NCBI GenBank assembly: GCA_028671895.1
Contig: JAPMAC010000207.1
Span: forward strand, 62,001 to 126,000
DNA from: Oenanthe sinensis
Lineage: Eukaryota > Streptophyta > Magnoliopsida > Apiales > Apiaceae
Reading direction: 5' to 3'
Length of the DNA: 64,000 bases
Positions 46,901 to 58,288 of this stretch are shown here, in pieces. Positions within the stretch are counted from its first letter, which is position 1; each line of letters starts with the position of its first letter. Below the pieces are notes generated by a model that did no database searches, was not told the origin of the DNA, and saw nothing but the letters and a program-made list of their open reading frames with translations. The position numbers were made by a program, and so were the translations under genes.

Positions 46901-49440
46901 CCACCTTGACAACTCATCAAAGAGCTGATGGGAACCCCAGTGATACGGGAGGACAAACTCTGATGGATGCTCATGAAGTAATTTCCCAATCTATTCTATC
47001 AGAGTCTATCCACCTTGAGGGGGAGTCTCATGCACAAACAGTCAAAGATGGTAACACTCAGACTCTGACTTCTAATGAAGTCATACTGAAGCAGTCAGAG
47101 TCTAGAGTAGACCCTGAGACTGGAATACTGGAGCCAACAGACTCTTAAAAGAGAGAAGATGCTAGTAAGGGTTCAGAATCTGTTGATGCTTACCCCTTGG
47201 TGGAAACCCCTAGCCTTCAGACATTTGAAGGGGTTCCCCTCCATCAAGGTGGTTCAGGTATTGAAGCACCATTATTATCTCTCAACCCCTCTTCTGTAGG
47301 ATTATTGAGTGCACCCTCCACATTGAGTGACAAAATATCTGAGAGGCTGGCACTGGACCAGGCAAAATGAGAGGTAGAAAAGGCTGTAGAGAGCCTGAGT
47401 GAGATTGAGAAAGTGGGTGCCCAACCCCACTGTGAGCATGAGAGATTAGGGTATCCTGAACCTAGCTTTACTTATTGGGATCAAGATTTTCCAAAGAGTT
47501 GGTCCAATGAGTTGGAGCAGGGGATGGATGACAATTCACTATGTCTGATTGTGCAGATTGACAAACAAGAGGAGGCTCTTGCTGCTCAGAAATCATTTAC
47601 ATAGAGACCACATCTTCATTTGGTGGATTCTCTAGCAAGGAGAGCAGATAGAGTCATGGAGGCTTTGGTGGATAATCCTGTAATTCTAACTGAGGCTGCA
47701 AATTTGAAGTCAGAAGAACCACTCTTAATCATGCCTATAAGGGCTAGACTTCCAGAGTCTACAGTCTCTGATCACTCTCAGGAGGAGTCAGGGTCTATAG
47801 TCCCGTTTGCAGTTTCGGAGTCTACACCACCACCAGAGTCTACACCTCCATTCACAGAGCTAGAGCCTGTTGCTGAGGAGTGCACTTCTGAAGATGATGA
47901 TCACGTTACTCCTTCTTTTATCTATTTTGATTAGGTGTTTCCTCAGTCTTGGGAGTCTGCACAGCAAAGAGGCATCAATGATAAAGCTTTTCAAAAAAAA
48001 TCCTTTCAACAGGAACATGGTTACTATCCTGGTGAAGAAGATCAAGTCTTAGATGGAGCTGTTAAAGTTGAGTTACCTGATGTTGCTGCTCAATTATCCA
48101 GTGTGGTCCAGGACATTTCTCATATTCAAATCAAGCTCACTGGTGTTGATAATATAACTTATCTGCTCAATACAAGATTTGACAGAATTCACTCCCTTCA
48201 ATTATCCAAAGAAGTAGCTTTTAAAGATGCTCTAGCTGCTATCACTACCACTCAAGCCTCTCTTCAAACTACAGTTTCTGATTTGACCACCAAGGTTGAT
48301 TCAGTTATTGCAGCCCAGGCAAATATCTCCACTGTTCTTGAGCAGATTCTTTTGGCTGTCACCAGTAATGATGATGTCAAAAAGGGGGAGAAGGAGAAGC
48401 AAGGTGAGTCCTCCAGGAGACATAAGGATGAGGGATGCAAGGATAAATCAAGGGGTGTTAAAAGGAGGAGAGATGGTGATGATGGTGATAGTTCTCATGG
48501 TCCTAGGGGTCTTGATGATGTGCAACAAAAGCAATCTGGAGTAGCAAGAACTCAAACACATCAGTCAGGGACTAGACATGGGAAATCAGAGTCTAAGTCA
48601 GACTCTGATAAGCAAAGAAAGAAGTCAGACTCTGATCAAACTCAAGAACCTTCATACTGGAAGTGCAGTCAATCAAATCTGTAACTTAGAGCTAAAAAGA
48701 AGATAGGTCTTGGAGGATTTGAAGAATCTGACATTGACAGAACATCTACTCTAACCAGGGATTCTCAATCCTTGACAGATAGGCAGTTTGAGAAGATCAC
48801 TTAGAAGCACTTAAATAAAGTGGTGTTTGCTCAAATTGTTTATAATGTTTTTGAAACAAAGATATAAGGAGGTCAGGGAGGTACAGAAAAGGTGAAAAAT
48901 GAGATGCTGGTTTACTTCTTAGAAGGTGGAAGTGTAAGATGGATTAGTCAATCAAATTTTATCTTTTTCAAACAGGCTGAGAAACTACAGTATATCAGAT
49001 TTCTTCTTCAAATTGCTTATGAAGTTAACAAGAGCAAATAAGCTGTCACACACAAATGGTTCAAGGAGATTGATAGGAAGCTGACTTTGCACAGACAGGC
49101 AAATCGACAAATGGGCAAATTTTCTTTAAAATATGTTGATACTGAGGGAAATGATCAAGTCATGCCATTGGATGAAAAACAGATTAAATTTCAAGAAGGT
49201 GTAGGTCATTACTTTGGGTTTCAGCCTATGAGTGGGAAAGTTAGTGTTCTGATGTTGAAAGACTTAAAAGATCAAGAAAGCAGTGCAAATGATCTGAGAG
49301 CAGCTTACTGTCAAATCAAATGTTCAAATGAAGAAATGAAGAAATTAAAGAAGTTTGTTGGTGAAGCTCTTGCAATTGTGGAAGAAAATATGATGAACTC
49401 ATTTTTGAAGAATAATCCAGCCTTTGAGAAGATTAAATAA
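43993..49440 (+). pseudogene. C1 ORF3 (third ORF; foreign insert and in-frame stops)
   Basis: Starts MAAVSTVMRGPKAIAFTFGD. N-terminal part to 44312, with TAA at 44116-44118. Positions 44313-45262 are unrelated sequence. From 45262 it resumes (ILLNHFIPDMSTKLANDCCV) and, after a frameshift near 45742, stays in one frame to 49440, with stops at 45868, 46207, 46681, 47146, 47368, 47602, 47932, 48682 and others. It contains basic nuclear-type patches (PVVKRRKL; GVKRRRDGDD), acidic Ser/Glu stretches built from CAGAGTCT repeats, a coiled-coil segment (LSSVVQDISHIQIKLTGVDN onward, ~48090-48370), a KKGEKEKQGESSRRHK basic tail and a C-terminal part (DLRAAYCQIKCSNEEMKKLK) shared with D ORF3. No membrane segment. 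Function unknown. Confidence 0.82.
44313..45262. other. Non-retroviral segment inside C1 ORF3
   Basis: This ~950 bp replaces the ORF3 part that C2 carries as FVFKLLVKTSFND through GKKKVYYHRF. It is less repetitive and higher in G+T than its surroundings, with two imperfect copies of GAGTTGGCAAGG plus T-run (44949-44973 and 45058-45083) and intron-like tracts (GTTTAATGTACAG at ~44930; TTTTTTTTGTAG at ~45218). The best short frame (VAIVLHSCGVGGIVMDYDD) is not recognisable. It may be captured host DNA; its source is unknown. Confidence 0.5.
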
Positions 49441-49548
49441 GAAGTAATTCTTTTTTCTTTATAATTCTTTTATACTGTTCTAGATTAATAGTTTTATTCT
49501 TTAGTTTTGACATCATCAAACCTGGATTTATACTTACATTTTATAAAG
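49441..49548 (+). other. C1 3' untranslated region
   Basis: T-rich, no coding potential, ends in the polypurine tract. Confidence 0.7.
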
Positions 49549-49565
49549 CATAAATAGGGGGAGAT
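49549..49565 (+). other. C1 polypurine tract
   Basis: ATAAATAGGGGGAGAT immediately before the 3' LTR start TGTTAGGAAT. Confidence 0.9.
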
Positions 49566-50328
49566 TGTTAGGAATATATTCATTTGATGATGTACAAAAT
49601 ACTAGAACATGGTCTAGATTAGTTTATCTGTAATAAGTCTTTCTAGTCTCTGAAATGTATAATCAGAGTCTAGATAGTCAACATTCATGTTACTTGTACT
49701 TAGAAGAATTTCTGTAGAAAGTGAAACCAGAGTCTGCATGAAGATCAGAGTTTGAAAGGTGATCAGAGTCTATAGACTATCAGAGTCTACATGTGATCAG
49801 AGTCTGAATATCATCAGAGTCTAAAGGATTCAGAGTCTATACAGTTAAAGTTAAATTTAGAAGAGGATCACAGGAATGGAAAGTCTTCGAAGATCAAGAT
49901 AAATATATTGCAGATATGCTATGGGAAAGAAAGAGAATTCTAGAAGGAAACTGTCAAATAATAATTAGAAATTATATTCCTATTGTAATTTATCTTTCTG
50001 TTATTAGTTGATAGGAAGCTCTCTATATAAACTCTATGTAACCTAATTGTAAAAGTGTGGAAAAAAGTCGAAGCAAAATTTGTCTGAGTAAAATTTTGTG
50101 AGAGCATAGAGATAGAAAGAGTTGATGTGATAATCACAGAAAAGCTGCTAGGGTTTGTGTACACCCTAGGAGAGTTTTGTATTTAATCATCAATAATACA
50201 AATAGTACTTATTCATATCTTTGTGTTTGATCTTTGTTCTTAATTCATATCGAATTTGATTTTAAAATCAGGCAGAAAAGATACACAAGTATTCAACCCC
50301 CCCTTCTACTTGTGCAACTGGGAAAACA
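49566..50328 (+). repeat. C1 3' LTR
   Basis: 763 bp, nearly identical to the 5' LTR. Carries the same CAGAGTCT cluster at 49660-49840. Followed by ATTCC. Confidence 0.95.
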
Positions 50329-50769
50329 ATTCCTTTCTCAAGTAAGGCCTAATTATTTTACTCATATTCTCTAAACTAGCAGAATAACCCAGTGATTTAA
50401 AGATTCTCTTTATATCATCATTAGAGACCGTATCATTAAACGATGTCTTAACAAGTAGCTTAAACACAAAGTTAATCACATCAGCAGTGACATCAAAAGT
50501 AGTAAAGCCAAAGGTGAACATTATTTTACCTGGTTGATCCTAAGTAGGTCAACAACCTTTGCAGAGCTCCTTGCTTGAGAAACTGCATCCATGTGAATGT
50601 TAGGAGATGCCTTCAACACATAGATGAGCTAACTTTGCTCAAGAAAATCCATCACTGGGTAATAGTCAATGTCTACACCCTTCTTCTCTCCTAGGGCTGC
50701 GATATGGTTCGTTGTCATGAACTCAAAATTGCCATAGGTAAAGGAAATAGCTTTGGGTCCCCTCATTAC
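50329..50769 (-). pseudogene. C2 ORF3, N-terminal part (right of C1)
   Basis: Minus strand, begins inside the conserved start region (VMRGPKAISFTYG) because the first codons and the spacer before it are deleted. Continues MTTNHIAALGEKKGVDIDYY, VLKASPNIHMDAVSQ, then in another frame FTFGFTTFDVTADVINFVFK, VSNDDIKRIFKSLGYSASLE and IIRPYLRKE. C1 inserted directly after this. It shows what C1 lost to its foreign segment. Confidence 0.87.
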
Positions 50770-50777
50770 TAATTCAA

Positions 50778-53700
50778 TTACCAGTCTGAGAAAGGTAGAT
50801 CATCAAGTGGTTTTGTTAAAATCTCTACAATATGTCTATTAGTTGGAAAATAATGAAGTTTAACAATACCATTCTCAACATATTCTCTAATAAAATGATA
50901 CCTGACATCAATGTGCTTTGATCTGGAATGTTGGACTAGATTTTCTGCAATTTTAATAGTACTAGTATTATCACAATACATAGGAATATTTGAAAATGTT
51001 AGACCATAATCAAGTAATTGATTTCTCATCCACATAATTTGGGCACAACAACTTCAAGTTGCTATGTATTCAGCCTCAGCTGTTGAGGTTGATACAGTCT
51101 GTTATTTCTTGCAAAACCAAGAAATTAACCTGTTGCCAAGAAATTGGCATTGTCCTGTTATGCTTTTCCTATCCACTTTGCATCCTGCATAATCAGAGTC
51201 TGAATAACCAACTAATGAAAAATCAGACTCTCTAGGATACCAAAGTCCCAGAGTTTGTGCACCCTTGAGATATTTAAAAATTCTCTAGGGTCAGCTTGAA
51301 ATCTAGCACACAGGCATGTTGCAAACATAATATCTGGTCTACTAACAGTTAAATATAATAATGAGCCAATCATACCTCTGTAGCTAGTATTATCAATTTT
51401 CTTACCCTTTAGGTTAGAGTCTAGCTTAGTGATTGTTGACATGGGAGTCTTGGCAGTTGCACAATCTTATAAATCAAACTTCTTCAAAAGTTCATTCACA
51501 TACTTTGATTGACTGATGAAAATTTCATCATCTTTCTGTTTGACTTGAAGTCCCAAAAAGAAGTTAAATTCTCCCATCATGCTCATTTCATATTTAGACT
51601 ACATTAGTTTGTTAAACTTTTCACAGAGTTTTTTTATTAGTAGAATCAAACATAATATCATCAACATAAATTTCGACAAGAAAAACATCACCTTTATGTT
51701 TTCTAATAAAAAGTGTTTTATCAATCGTACCTCTAATGAAACCATTTTCAAGGAGAAATTTTGATAGAGTTTCATACCATGCTCTAGGTGCTTGCTTCAA
51801 TCTATACAGTGCATTGTCTAATATGTAAACATGATCAGGAAATTTTGGATCAACAAATCTTGGGGGTTGCTCCACATAGACTTTTTCCTCCAATTTTCCA
51901 TTTAGGAAGGCACTCTTCACATCCATCTAATAGACTTTAAATTTTGAATGAGCTACAAATGCAAGAAACATTATGATTTCTTCCAATCTTGTAACTGGCG
52001 CAAATGTTTCATCATAGTAAATTCCTTCCTCTTATGAATATCCTTTTGCAGCTAGCCTTGCTTTGTTTCTTATCACAATACCATTCTCATCAAGTTTATT
52101 CCTGAACACCCATTTTGCACCAATAATTGATCTATTTCTAGGTCTTGGTACAAGTTTCCACACTTTCTTTCTCTCAAATTCATTTAGTTCCTCCTGTATT
52201 GCAATAATTCAATCAAGGTCTTTTAAAGCTTCCTCAATTTTCTTTAGTTCATTCTTTGAGAGAAAATAACTGTATAGACATTCATTTTGAGTGACTTTCC
52301 TTGTTTACACACCACTCTCAGGATCACCAATTATTAAATCAGGGGTGTGATCCCTTGCCCATTTTCAACCTGGTGGAAGATTGGTTCTGGAACTTGAAAC
52401 TCCCCCTAAATCATTGGCATTTTCTGTTTGTGAGTGGAAATCAAATGAAAAGGCTCCCCCTGAGTTGTTTGACCATGCAAAGGATTCAGAGTTATTTTAT
52501 TCAAACTCTGATAAACTAGACTCTGAAGAACTAGACTCTATCTATCTAGACTCTGACTAACTAGTCCCTGAATTGTTAGACTCTAAGTTAATTGAAGTAG
52601 AATTTTCTAGTTCCCCCTCAGAGTGTGCAGGTTCTTGCATTTTCTCAAGAGTGATTTGAGACTCTTCATTCTCATCTATCTCAGAACTTTTAAAATTTAC
52701 AAATTCCAATGTTGTAAACTCTGGTTCATCCTGAAGACTTGTAATCTTTCTGTCATCAATTACAGCATGAATAGATTCCATAACAATTCTAGTTTTGAGA
52801 TTGAAGACTCTGAATTCCTTTGTATTTGGTGCATATCCAAGAAATATAGCTTTATCAGCCTTTGCTTCAAATTTACTTAGATTTTTATGATGTACTTTCA
52901 GTACAAAGCATTTGCACCCAAGTATGTGAAAGTGTTTCACACTTGGCTTCTTGTCCTTCACATTTTATACGGAGTCTTTCCATGCATGTTTATCAATGTA
53001 CAATTTTGAGTGAAACATATTGTATTGAGTGCCTCAGCCCAGAAATATACTAACAATTTAGACTCTTCCTACATTGTCTTGGCTGCTTTTATGAGTGTTC
53101 TATTCTTTCTCTCCATAACTCGATTTTGTTGGGGTGTTTCTGGTGCAGAAAATTGTTGAATAATTTTCTTTGATGCACAATATTCCTCCATGATTGCATT
53201 CTTGAATTCAGTACCATTGTCACTTCTTAGAATTCTTACTGTCTTCTTTGATTTAGTTTCCAGAAAAATGACATGGTCTATTATGTGTTGTGAAGCTTCA
53301 TTTTTTAGTGCAAAAAGAAAACCCATGTGAAACTTATAAAATAATCTACAATGACAAGAGCATATTTTTTTTGTTAATTGACATCACATTTACTGGACCA
53401 AACAAATCAAAATGTAATAAATAAAAGGACTAAAAAATGGTGTTTATTATTTTCCTCTTGAAGGACGTTTTCCTTTGTTTTTCAAGTTGACATGCTTCAC
53501 AAAGTCCATCTTGAACAAAATCAACCTGTGGTAAACCTCTCACAAGACTCTGTTTGACCAACTTGTTGAGTGTTTTGAAGTTGATGTATGACAGTTTCTT
53601 GTGCCATTTCCAGCTTTCTTCAGTTGAGGCCTTGCTGTATAAACATGTGATTTCATTGTGAGTGCAATCCTCAAAGCTGGCTTCATATATGTTACCATGT

Positions 53701-54040
53701 TTGTGTCATTTGAAAACTAAAGTTCTTGTTTTTTTATGAGTTACAAGACACTCTTTGTTGTCAAAACCAGTATGGTAACCTTTATCTCCAAGTTGACTAA
53801 TGCTGATCAATTGTGTTTGAAGCCATCAACTAGAACTACTTCTTCAATGATGACATTTCCAAATACAATCTTGCCATATGCCAATGTTTTTCCTTTGTTG
53901 CCATCTCCAAAGGATATTTCTGGGCCATCCATCTCCATAAAATCTGTTAGCAGGGATTTCTTTCCAGTCATATGTCCTAAGCGTCCACTGTCCATGATTA
54001 GGATTACTTTCTTTACCCTTGTTCCCTACATACAGATAAC
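50778..54040 (-). pseudogene. pol: C2 pol (heavily decayed)
   Basis: Minus strand, N to C from ~54040 down. Protease (DSGRLGHMTGKK, where the Cys of the family is Arg, 53995-53960). Integrase zinc part (~53600-53490) and core (SDNGTEFKNAIMEEY, then NRVMERKNRTL, 53240-53100). Integrase C-terminus and linker (52961-52557). RT (MDVKSAFLNGKLEEKVYVEQ, VEIYVDDIMFDST, 51926-51640). RNase H (SYRGMIGSLLYL, RSKHIDVRYHFIREYVENG, 51442-50778). Numerous stops and frameshifts. The catalytic YVDD survives, but no reading frame does. Confidence 0.9.
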
Positions 54041-56356
54041 AACTAGTTAAATATTTTGAGGATCCAAACAGTTTTGGATCCCTTCTTACTAACTTCAGGT
54101 GAAAAAGGTTTATAAATTTTTTCTTTGGATTTACATGTTTCTTTTGTTGCCTTAGACTCTAGTGGAGTCTTGACAATGTCATACCAACTTTTATCAATAG
54201 AAGATTTTAGCTCATAAAAATTGTATTACAAATCATGATAGTACTTACACATATAAATAGAGTGAAATATATTACCACAGTGATAATAGGGTTTCTGTGG
54301 AATGTAGTGACTGGTTAGAGTCTAAGGGGATTTAGACTCTGATTTTTTCTCAATTTTTGTTTTATAATCTAGAGCAAGATGGTTGTGGTTTCCACATCTA
54401 TAGCATTTCTTTCTAGGAGCATTAGGATCTTTTTAGTAGTTGTTGGCTTTGTTTATTCCTTCTTTCCCATTCCTATTTCTCGTAGTCTTACTAGACTCTG
54501 GTATACTATCTAGTCTTTCTTTCAATTTAGAATTGGATAGAAAACATATGTTAACATTCTTCAAGGGTTTCTGCAATCCTATTTTATCATTCTGTTTATT
54601 ATCCCTAGTAACATTATTGGCAGATTGGTCTGTGTCATTAGAGTTGTTAGAGTTTCACTTCAGATGGCACAAACTTAACAAGAATAAAGTTTTTTATATC
54701 CTTAGTCTCACTAGATTGGCTAGTTCTTTATTGTCATTATTCTCAACAACAGATCTTTTGCATTGACTCTTATCATAGCCTAGACCAGTAGTTTGACACA
54801 CATTTTGATTGTTAAGAATTTCCTGAACTTTTCTTTCAGAGTCTGTCCACACTTTGAACTTAAGTCTTTCTTCATCTAGTTCTTTTTTAACATAGTAATA
54901 GGATTTTACAACTTCATTATAGTTGTGTCTACACTTCTCAAAATCCTTTTTGTATTCTTCCATAAGAACTAATTCAGACTCTAGGTGGTTATTCCTACTT
55001 GTTAAGATTAGGTTTTCTTCTGTTAACCTATCATTGTCATTTGTGAGTGATGTGAAATTAGTCATTCACTTTTTAACTTCATTTTGAACAATATTTATAC
55101 CATCAAAGTCTAAATTAAATAAAGATTCAAAAGAAAAGATTGATACCTGAGATTTAGGAGATGACGGTTTTTTGGGAGATTCTGATTTTTCTGAGGAGAC
55201 AACCATCAATGCTAGATTTTCATAATCTATTTCATCCTCTGAGCTTGAATCTGAACAATCATTTCCTATTGAGATGAGTTCCTCTCCTTTGCCTTGATTT
55301 TTAGCTTTTCTACACCCACTAATAAAATGCCCCAATTTTCTACAGTTGAAGCACTTGAATTTTGCCTTGTCAAGCTTGATTATGGTGTTTTTTCTTTTCT
55401 CAACTTTTTCATCCTCATTTTTTAGTGTTGGCCTCTTGCTAAATATTTCCAGTTCTTTTATTGCATTTCATTCTTTTGAAATTCTTAGCAAACATAGTCA
55501 TCATTTGATTCAAATCTATCTCTTCATCAGAATCAGAGTCTGTGTTAGTAGAGTCTGATTTAACAATAGTTTTACCATTTTTCTTTGAATCTTTGATTTT
55601 TGCTTCTTTGGATTATTTCTGTTGTTCTTTCTCAGACTCCATCAAGAGTGCCACATATTTTGGTTTTCCATATTTCTTGTTCTTTCTCTGTTTCATCTCT
55701 AAGTCATATGTCTTGAGTCTGCCATATAATTCTTCTAGAGTTATTTCATCCAAATCTCTAGCTTCCCTTATAGCAGTTGTTTTATTATCCCACTATTCTA
55801 GAAAGGATCTCAGAAACTTGGTATTTGTGTCTTCAAAATCATATAATTTACCAAGAATAGTCATCTCATTTAGGAGTTTAGTAAACCTATCATACATCTC
55901 AGTGATGGTTTTTCCGGCTTTTGCCTCAAAATACCCATACTCCTGAATTAGCAGAGACCTTGCATTCTTCTTAACATCATTGGTTCCTTAACAATGCACT
56001 TCAAGTTTTTTCCACATATCTTTAGCAGTTTCGCATGATATTACACAATTTGTGATAACAAAGTCCAAACTGTTAAAGAGAATATTTTTCACTTTTTCCT
56101 CCTTGAGAACATTCTCCTTGTCCTCTTTTGACCACTCAGCCTTTGGTTTTTCAACAAAATGCTTTCCAATATTCTTTCCTTCAATAGTGGTTTGAGGAAC
56201 AAGCCTTGAGGGCACATAAGGTCCATCATGAATTCGGTCTAGATAGTCAGGGTCTGTAGCCTCCAGATGGTGCAACATCTTAACCTTCCAGTGAGTGTAC
56301 TCGTTCCTTTTGAGCATAGGAATTTTAGAATTACTATCTTTGTTTTCAAACATCTC
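54041..56356 (-). pseudogene. gag: C2 gag (decayed)
   Basis: Minus strand from the ATG at 56353 (MFENKDSNSKIPMLKRNEYT; the family has MSGNKD). The first 121 codons are open to 55988. Then come the EYEYFEAK-type core in another frame, a knuckle remnant (MGHFISGCRKAKNQ, ~55335), an acidic Ser patch, a coiled coil (55065-54700), and later zinc-like remnants around 54400-54250. Confidence 0.88.
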
Positions 56357-56390
56357 TGATCGATTTTAAACTTTAGGCTCTTATACCAAT

Positions 56391-57133
56391 TGTTTTCCCA
56401 GTTACATAAGTAGAATGGGGGTTGAATACTTGTGTGCTCTTTTTCCTGATTAAAATCAACTCAATATAAATTAAAGCTTTGAATTAAGAACAAAGAACAA
56501 ACACAAAGATATGAATAAATATTGTTTGTATTATTGATGATCAAATACAAACTCTCCTAGGGTGTACACAAACCCTAGCAGCTTCTCTGTATTTATCACA
56601 TCAACTATCTCTATCTCTATGCTCTTCAAAAACTTCGACAAAAATAAATTAGGTTACATAGAGTGTTTATATAGAGAGTTGCCTACCAACTAATAATAGA
56701 AAGTCAAATTATAATAGGAATAGAATTCCTAATTATTAGTTAACAGTTTCCTTTTATAATTTTCCTTCCTTCTTATAGCACATCTGCAATATATTTGCCT
56801 TTATCTTCGAAGACTTTCCATACTGTGATCATCTTCCAAATTTAGCTTTAGATTTATAGACTCTGAAAACCTTCAGACTCTGATGATCTACAGTCTCTAA
56901 CAGACTATAGACTCTGATAGTCTATAGACTCCGATCAACTCCTAAACTCTGATTTTATTTCTTCTGACAATCTTCTAAGTACAAATACACTTGACACCTA
57001 TATAAGGACTAACAAGACTCTGATTTACATTTACTTTGATCAGAGACTAGAAAGACTTATTCTATTACAGATATATCTATGCTAGACTCTATTTTAGTAT
57101 CTTGTACATCATCAAATAAATATATTCCTAACA
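56391..57133 (-). repeat. C2 5' LTR
   Basis: On the plus strand TGTTTTCCCAGT...ATTCCTAACA, 743 bp. It carries the CAGAGTCT/AGACTCTG cluster at ~56858-57020 and a TATATAGAGAG (reverse-complement TATA) at ~56676. Flank ACAGA on its outer side; the partner flank is not in the window. Confidence 0.93.
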
Positions 57134-57522
57134 ACAGACCTAACAACTTGTATGAAGCTAGCTTGGAACTCATCTCTGATGGTCCATTGACTTGTCGCCT
57201 TGGAAAACCATCATCAATTGAAAGCTGAAACTGGCACAAAAAGCCGTGTCATTTGAATTTTGGCAACATGAATTAACTAGTCAAAAAGGATCTTGTGAGA
57301 GGACTCATTAAAGCTTAGTTTCATCCTGATGGACTTTGTGACTCATGTCAAAAGGAAAAACAAAAAAGACATCATTCAAGAGCAAGACTGAGACTTCAAT
57401 TGAGGAACTTTTTCATCTATTGCATCTTGATCTGTTTGGTCCTGTCAATATAATGTCTATTGGAAAGAAAAAATATACTATGGTGATAGTTGATGACTAC
57501 ACAAGGTTTACTTGGGTATACT
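57134..57522 (+). pseudogene. D3 integrase fragment
   Basis: Matches D2 26600-26975: LYEASLELISDGPLTC, then the zinc part (CHLNFGNMN ... CDSCQKEKQK) and FHLLHLDLFGPVNIMSIGKK, VDDYTRFTWVYL. Stops in the zinc region (TGA for Trp; TAG). Cut at 57522 by a C-family LTR. It is probably part of the D element whose ORF3 and LTR are at 58471-63913. Confidence 0.85.
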
Positions 57523-57850
57523 TGTTTTCCCAGTTACACAAGTAGAAGGGGGGTTGAATACTTATATTATCTTTTTGCATGTTTTTAAAATCAAACTCAA
57601 TAAGATTTAAGCGTCAAACAAATAACAAAGATTAAACACAAAGTATGAAGAAAATACTATTTGAATTATTAATGATCAAATACAAACTCTCCTAAGGTGT
57701 ACACAAACCCTAGAAGCTACTATGTGTTTCTCATAGCAATTCTCTCTATATCTATGCTCTCACAAAACTTCGACCAAATACATTAGGTTACATAGAATGT
57801 TTACATAGAGAGCTGCCTATCAACTAATAAAAGAAATTACAATTAATTAG
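57523..57850 (-). repeat. C3: C-family LTR fragment
   Basis: Plus-strand TGTTTTCCCAGTTACACAAG onward matches the first ~320 bp of the C2 LTR (56391-56720), including the TGTACACAAACCCTAG and GGTTACATAGA stretches. Homology ends near 57845. Confidence 0.85.
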
Positions 57851-58288
57851 TGAAAGTCATATGATAATGTCTATTTGTAATAATTATATGACAACTCAAC
57901 TCATATAAGAAAGTGAAGTAAATAATAAATATTGAAAAAAGAATCAAGACGAAGAATGTTAACTAGGCACGAAGAATCAGAATATCAGAAGAATTCTGAC
58001 AAGACTGCTACTCAACACTAGAAGAAGTTTATTAATATAATCAAGCATCGGTGTAAAATAAAAGAGTAGTATCTCAATGAGTTCAGAATATACAGAAGGT
58101 TTTTAAGTGCCTACTACAGAAAGATTTCAGAAGAAGAAAATTATAGAGGAAAAATAAAAAGAAGACAAGACAGGATAAGACAAGATATAAAGACCACTAC
58201 AGTAGAAATAAGAATCAACATTGTAGTTAGTCATCTGTGAACCAGACCAGTGCAGAGGGTGTCAACAATGTCAGTGAAGATTTATTGG
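57851..58288 (+). repeat. A-like LTR fragment, diverged
   Basis: TGAAAGTCATATG... aligns loosely with the A LTR start (TGAAAGGCTGTATG...) through AACTCAAC, AGAAGAAGTTTATTAATAT, CAGAAAGATT and GTGAACCAGACCAGT. It stops near the position of GTCAGCACAAAAG. It is a related but distinct family; no CCGATAGTT motif is present in it. Confidence 0.6.

Larger units (their letters stand above)
37121..50328 (+). mobile_element. C1: young full-length C-family copia with ORF3
   Basis: 13.2 kb. LTRs of 761 and 763 bp are nearly identical. PBS TTGGTATCAGAGCC, gag, -1 pol, spacer, ORF3 of ~5 kb, polypurine tract. The flanks are ATTCG (37116-37120) and ATTCC (50329-50333), a target duplication with one mismatch. 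The target is ORF3 of C2, a same-family element in the opposite direction. Pol is the best preserved in the window (one stop and one frameshift). ORF3 holds a ~950-bp foreign segment and several stops. Confidence 0.95.
50329..57133 (-). mobile_element. C2: older C-family copia on the minus strand (right part)
   Basis: 5' LTR at 56391-57133, PBS (TTGGTATAAGAGCC, one change), gag, pol and the start of ORF3. ORF3 continues at 37120-35386 beyond C1. Every frame is broken, so it is clearly older than C1. Its 3' LTR is absent from the window. Confidence 0.93.

Noticed and set aside
43993..49440. Claiming ORF3 is a VANC homologue
   Set aside because: No sequence resemblance can be shown here; VANC is used only as a functional analogy.
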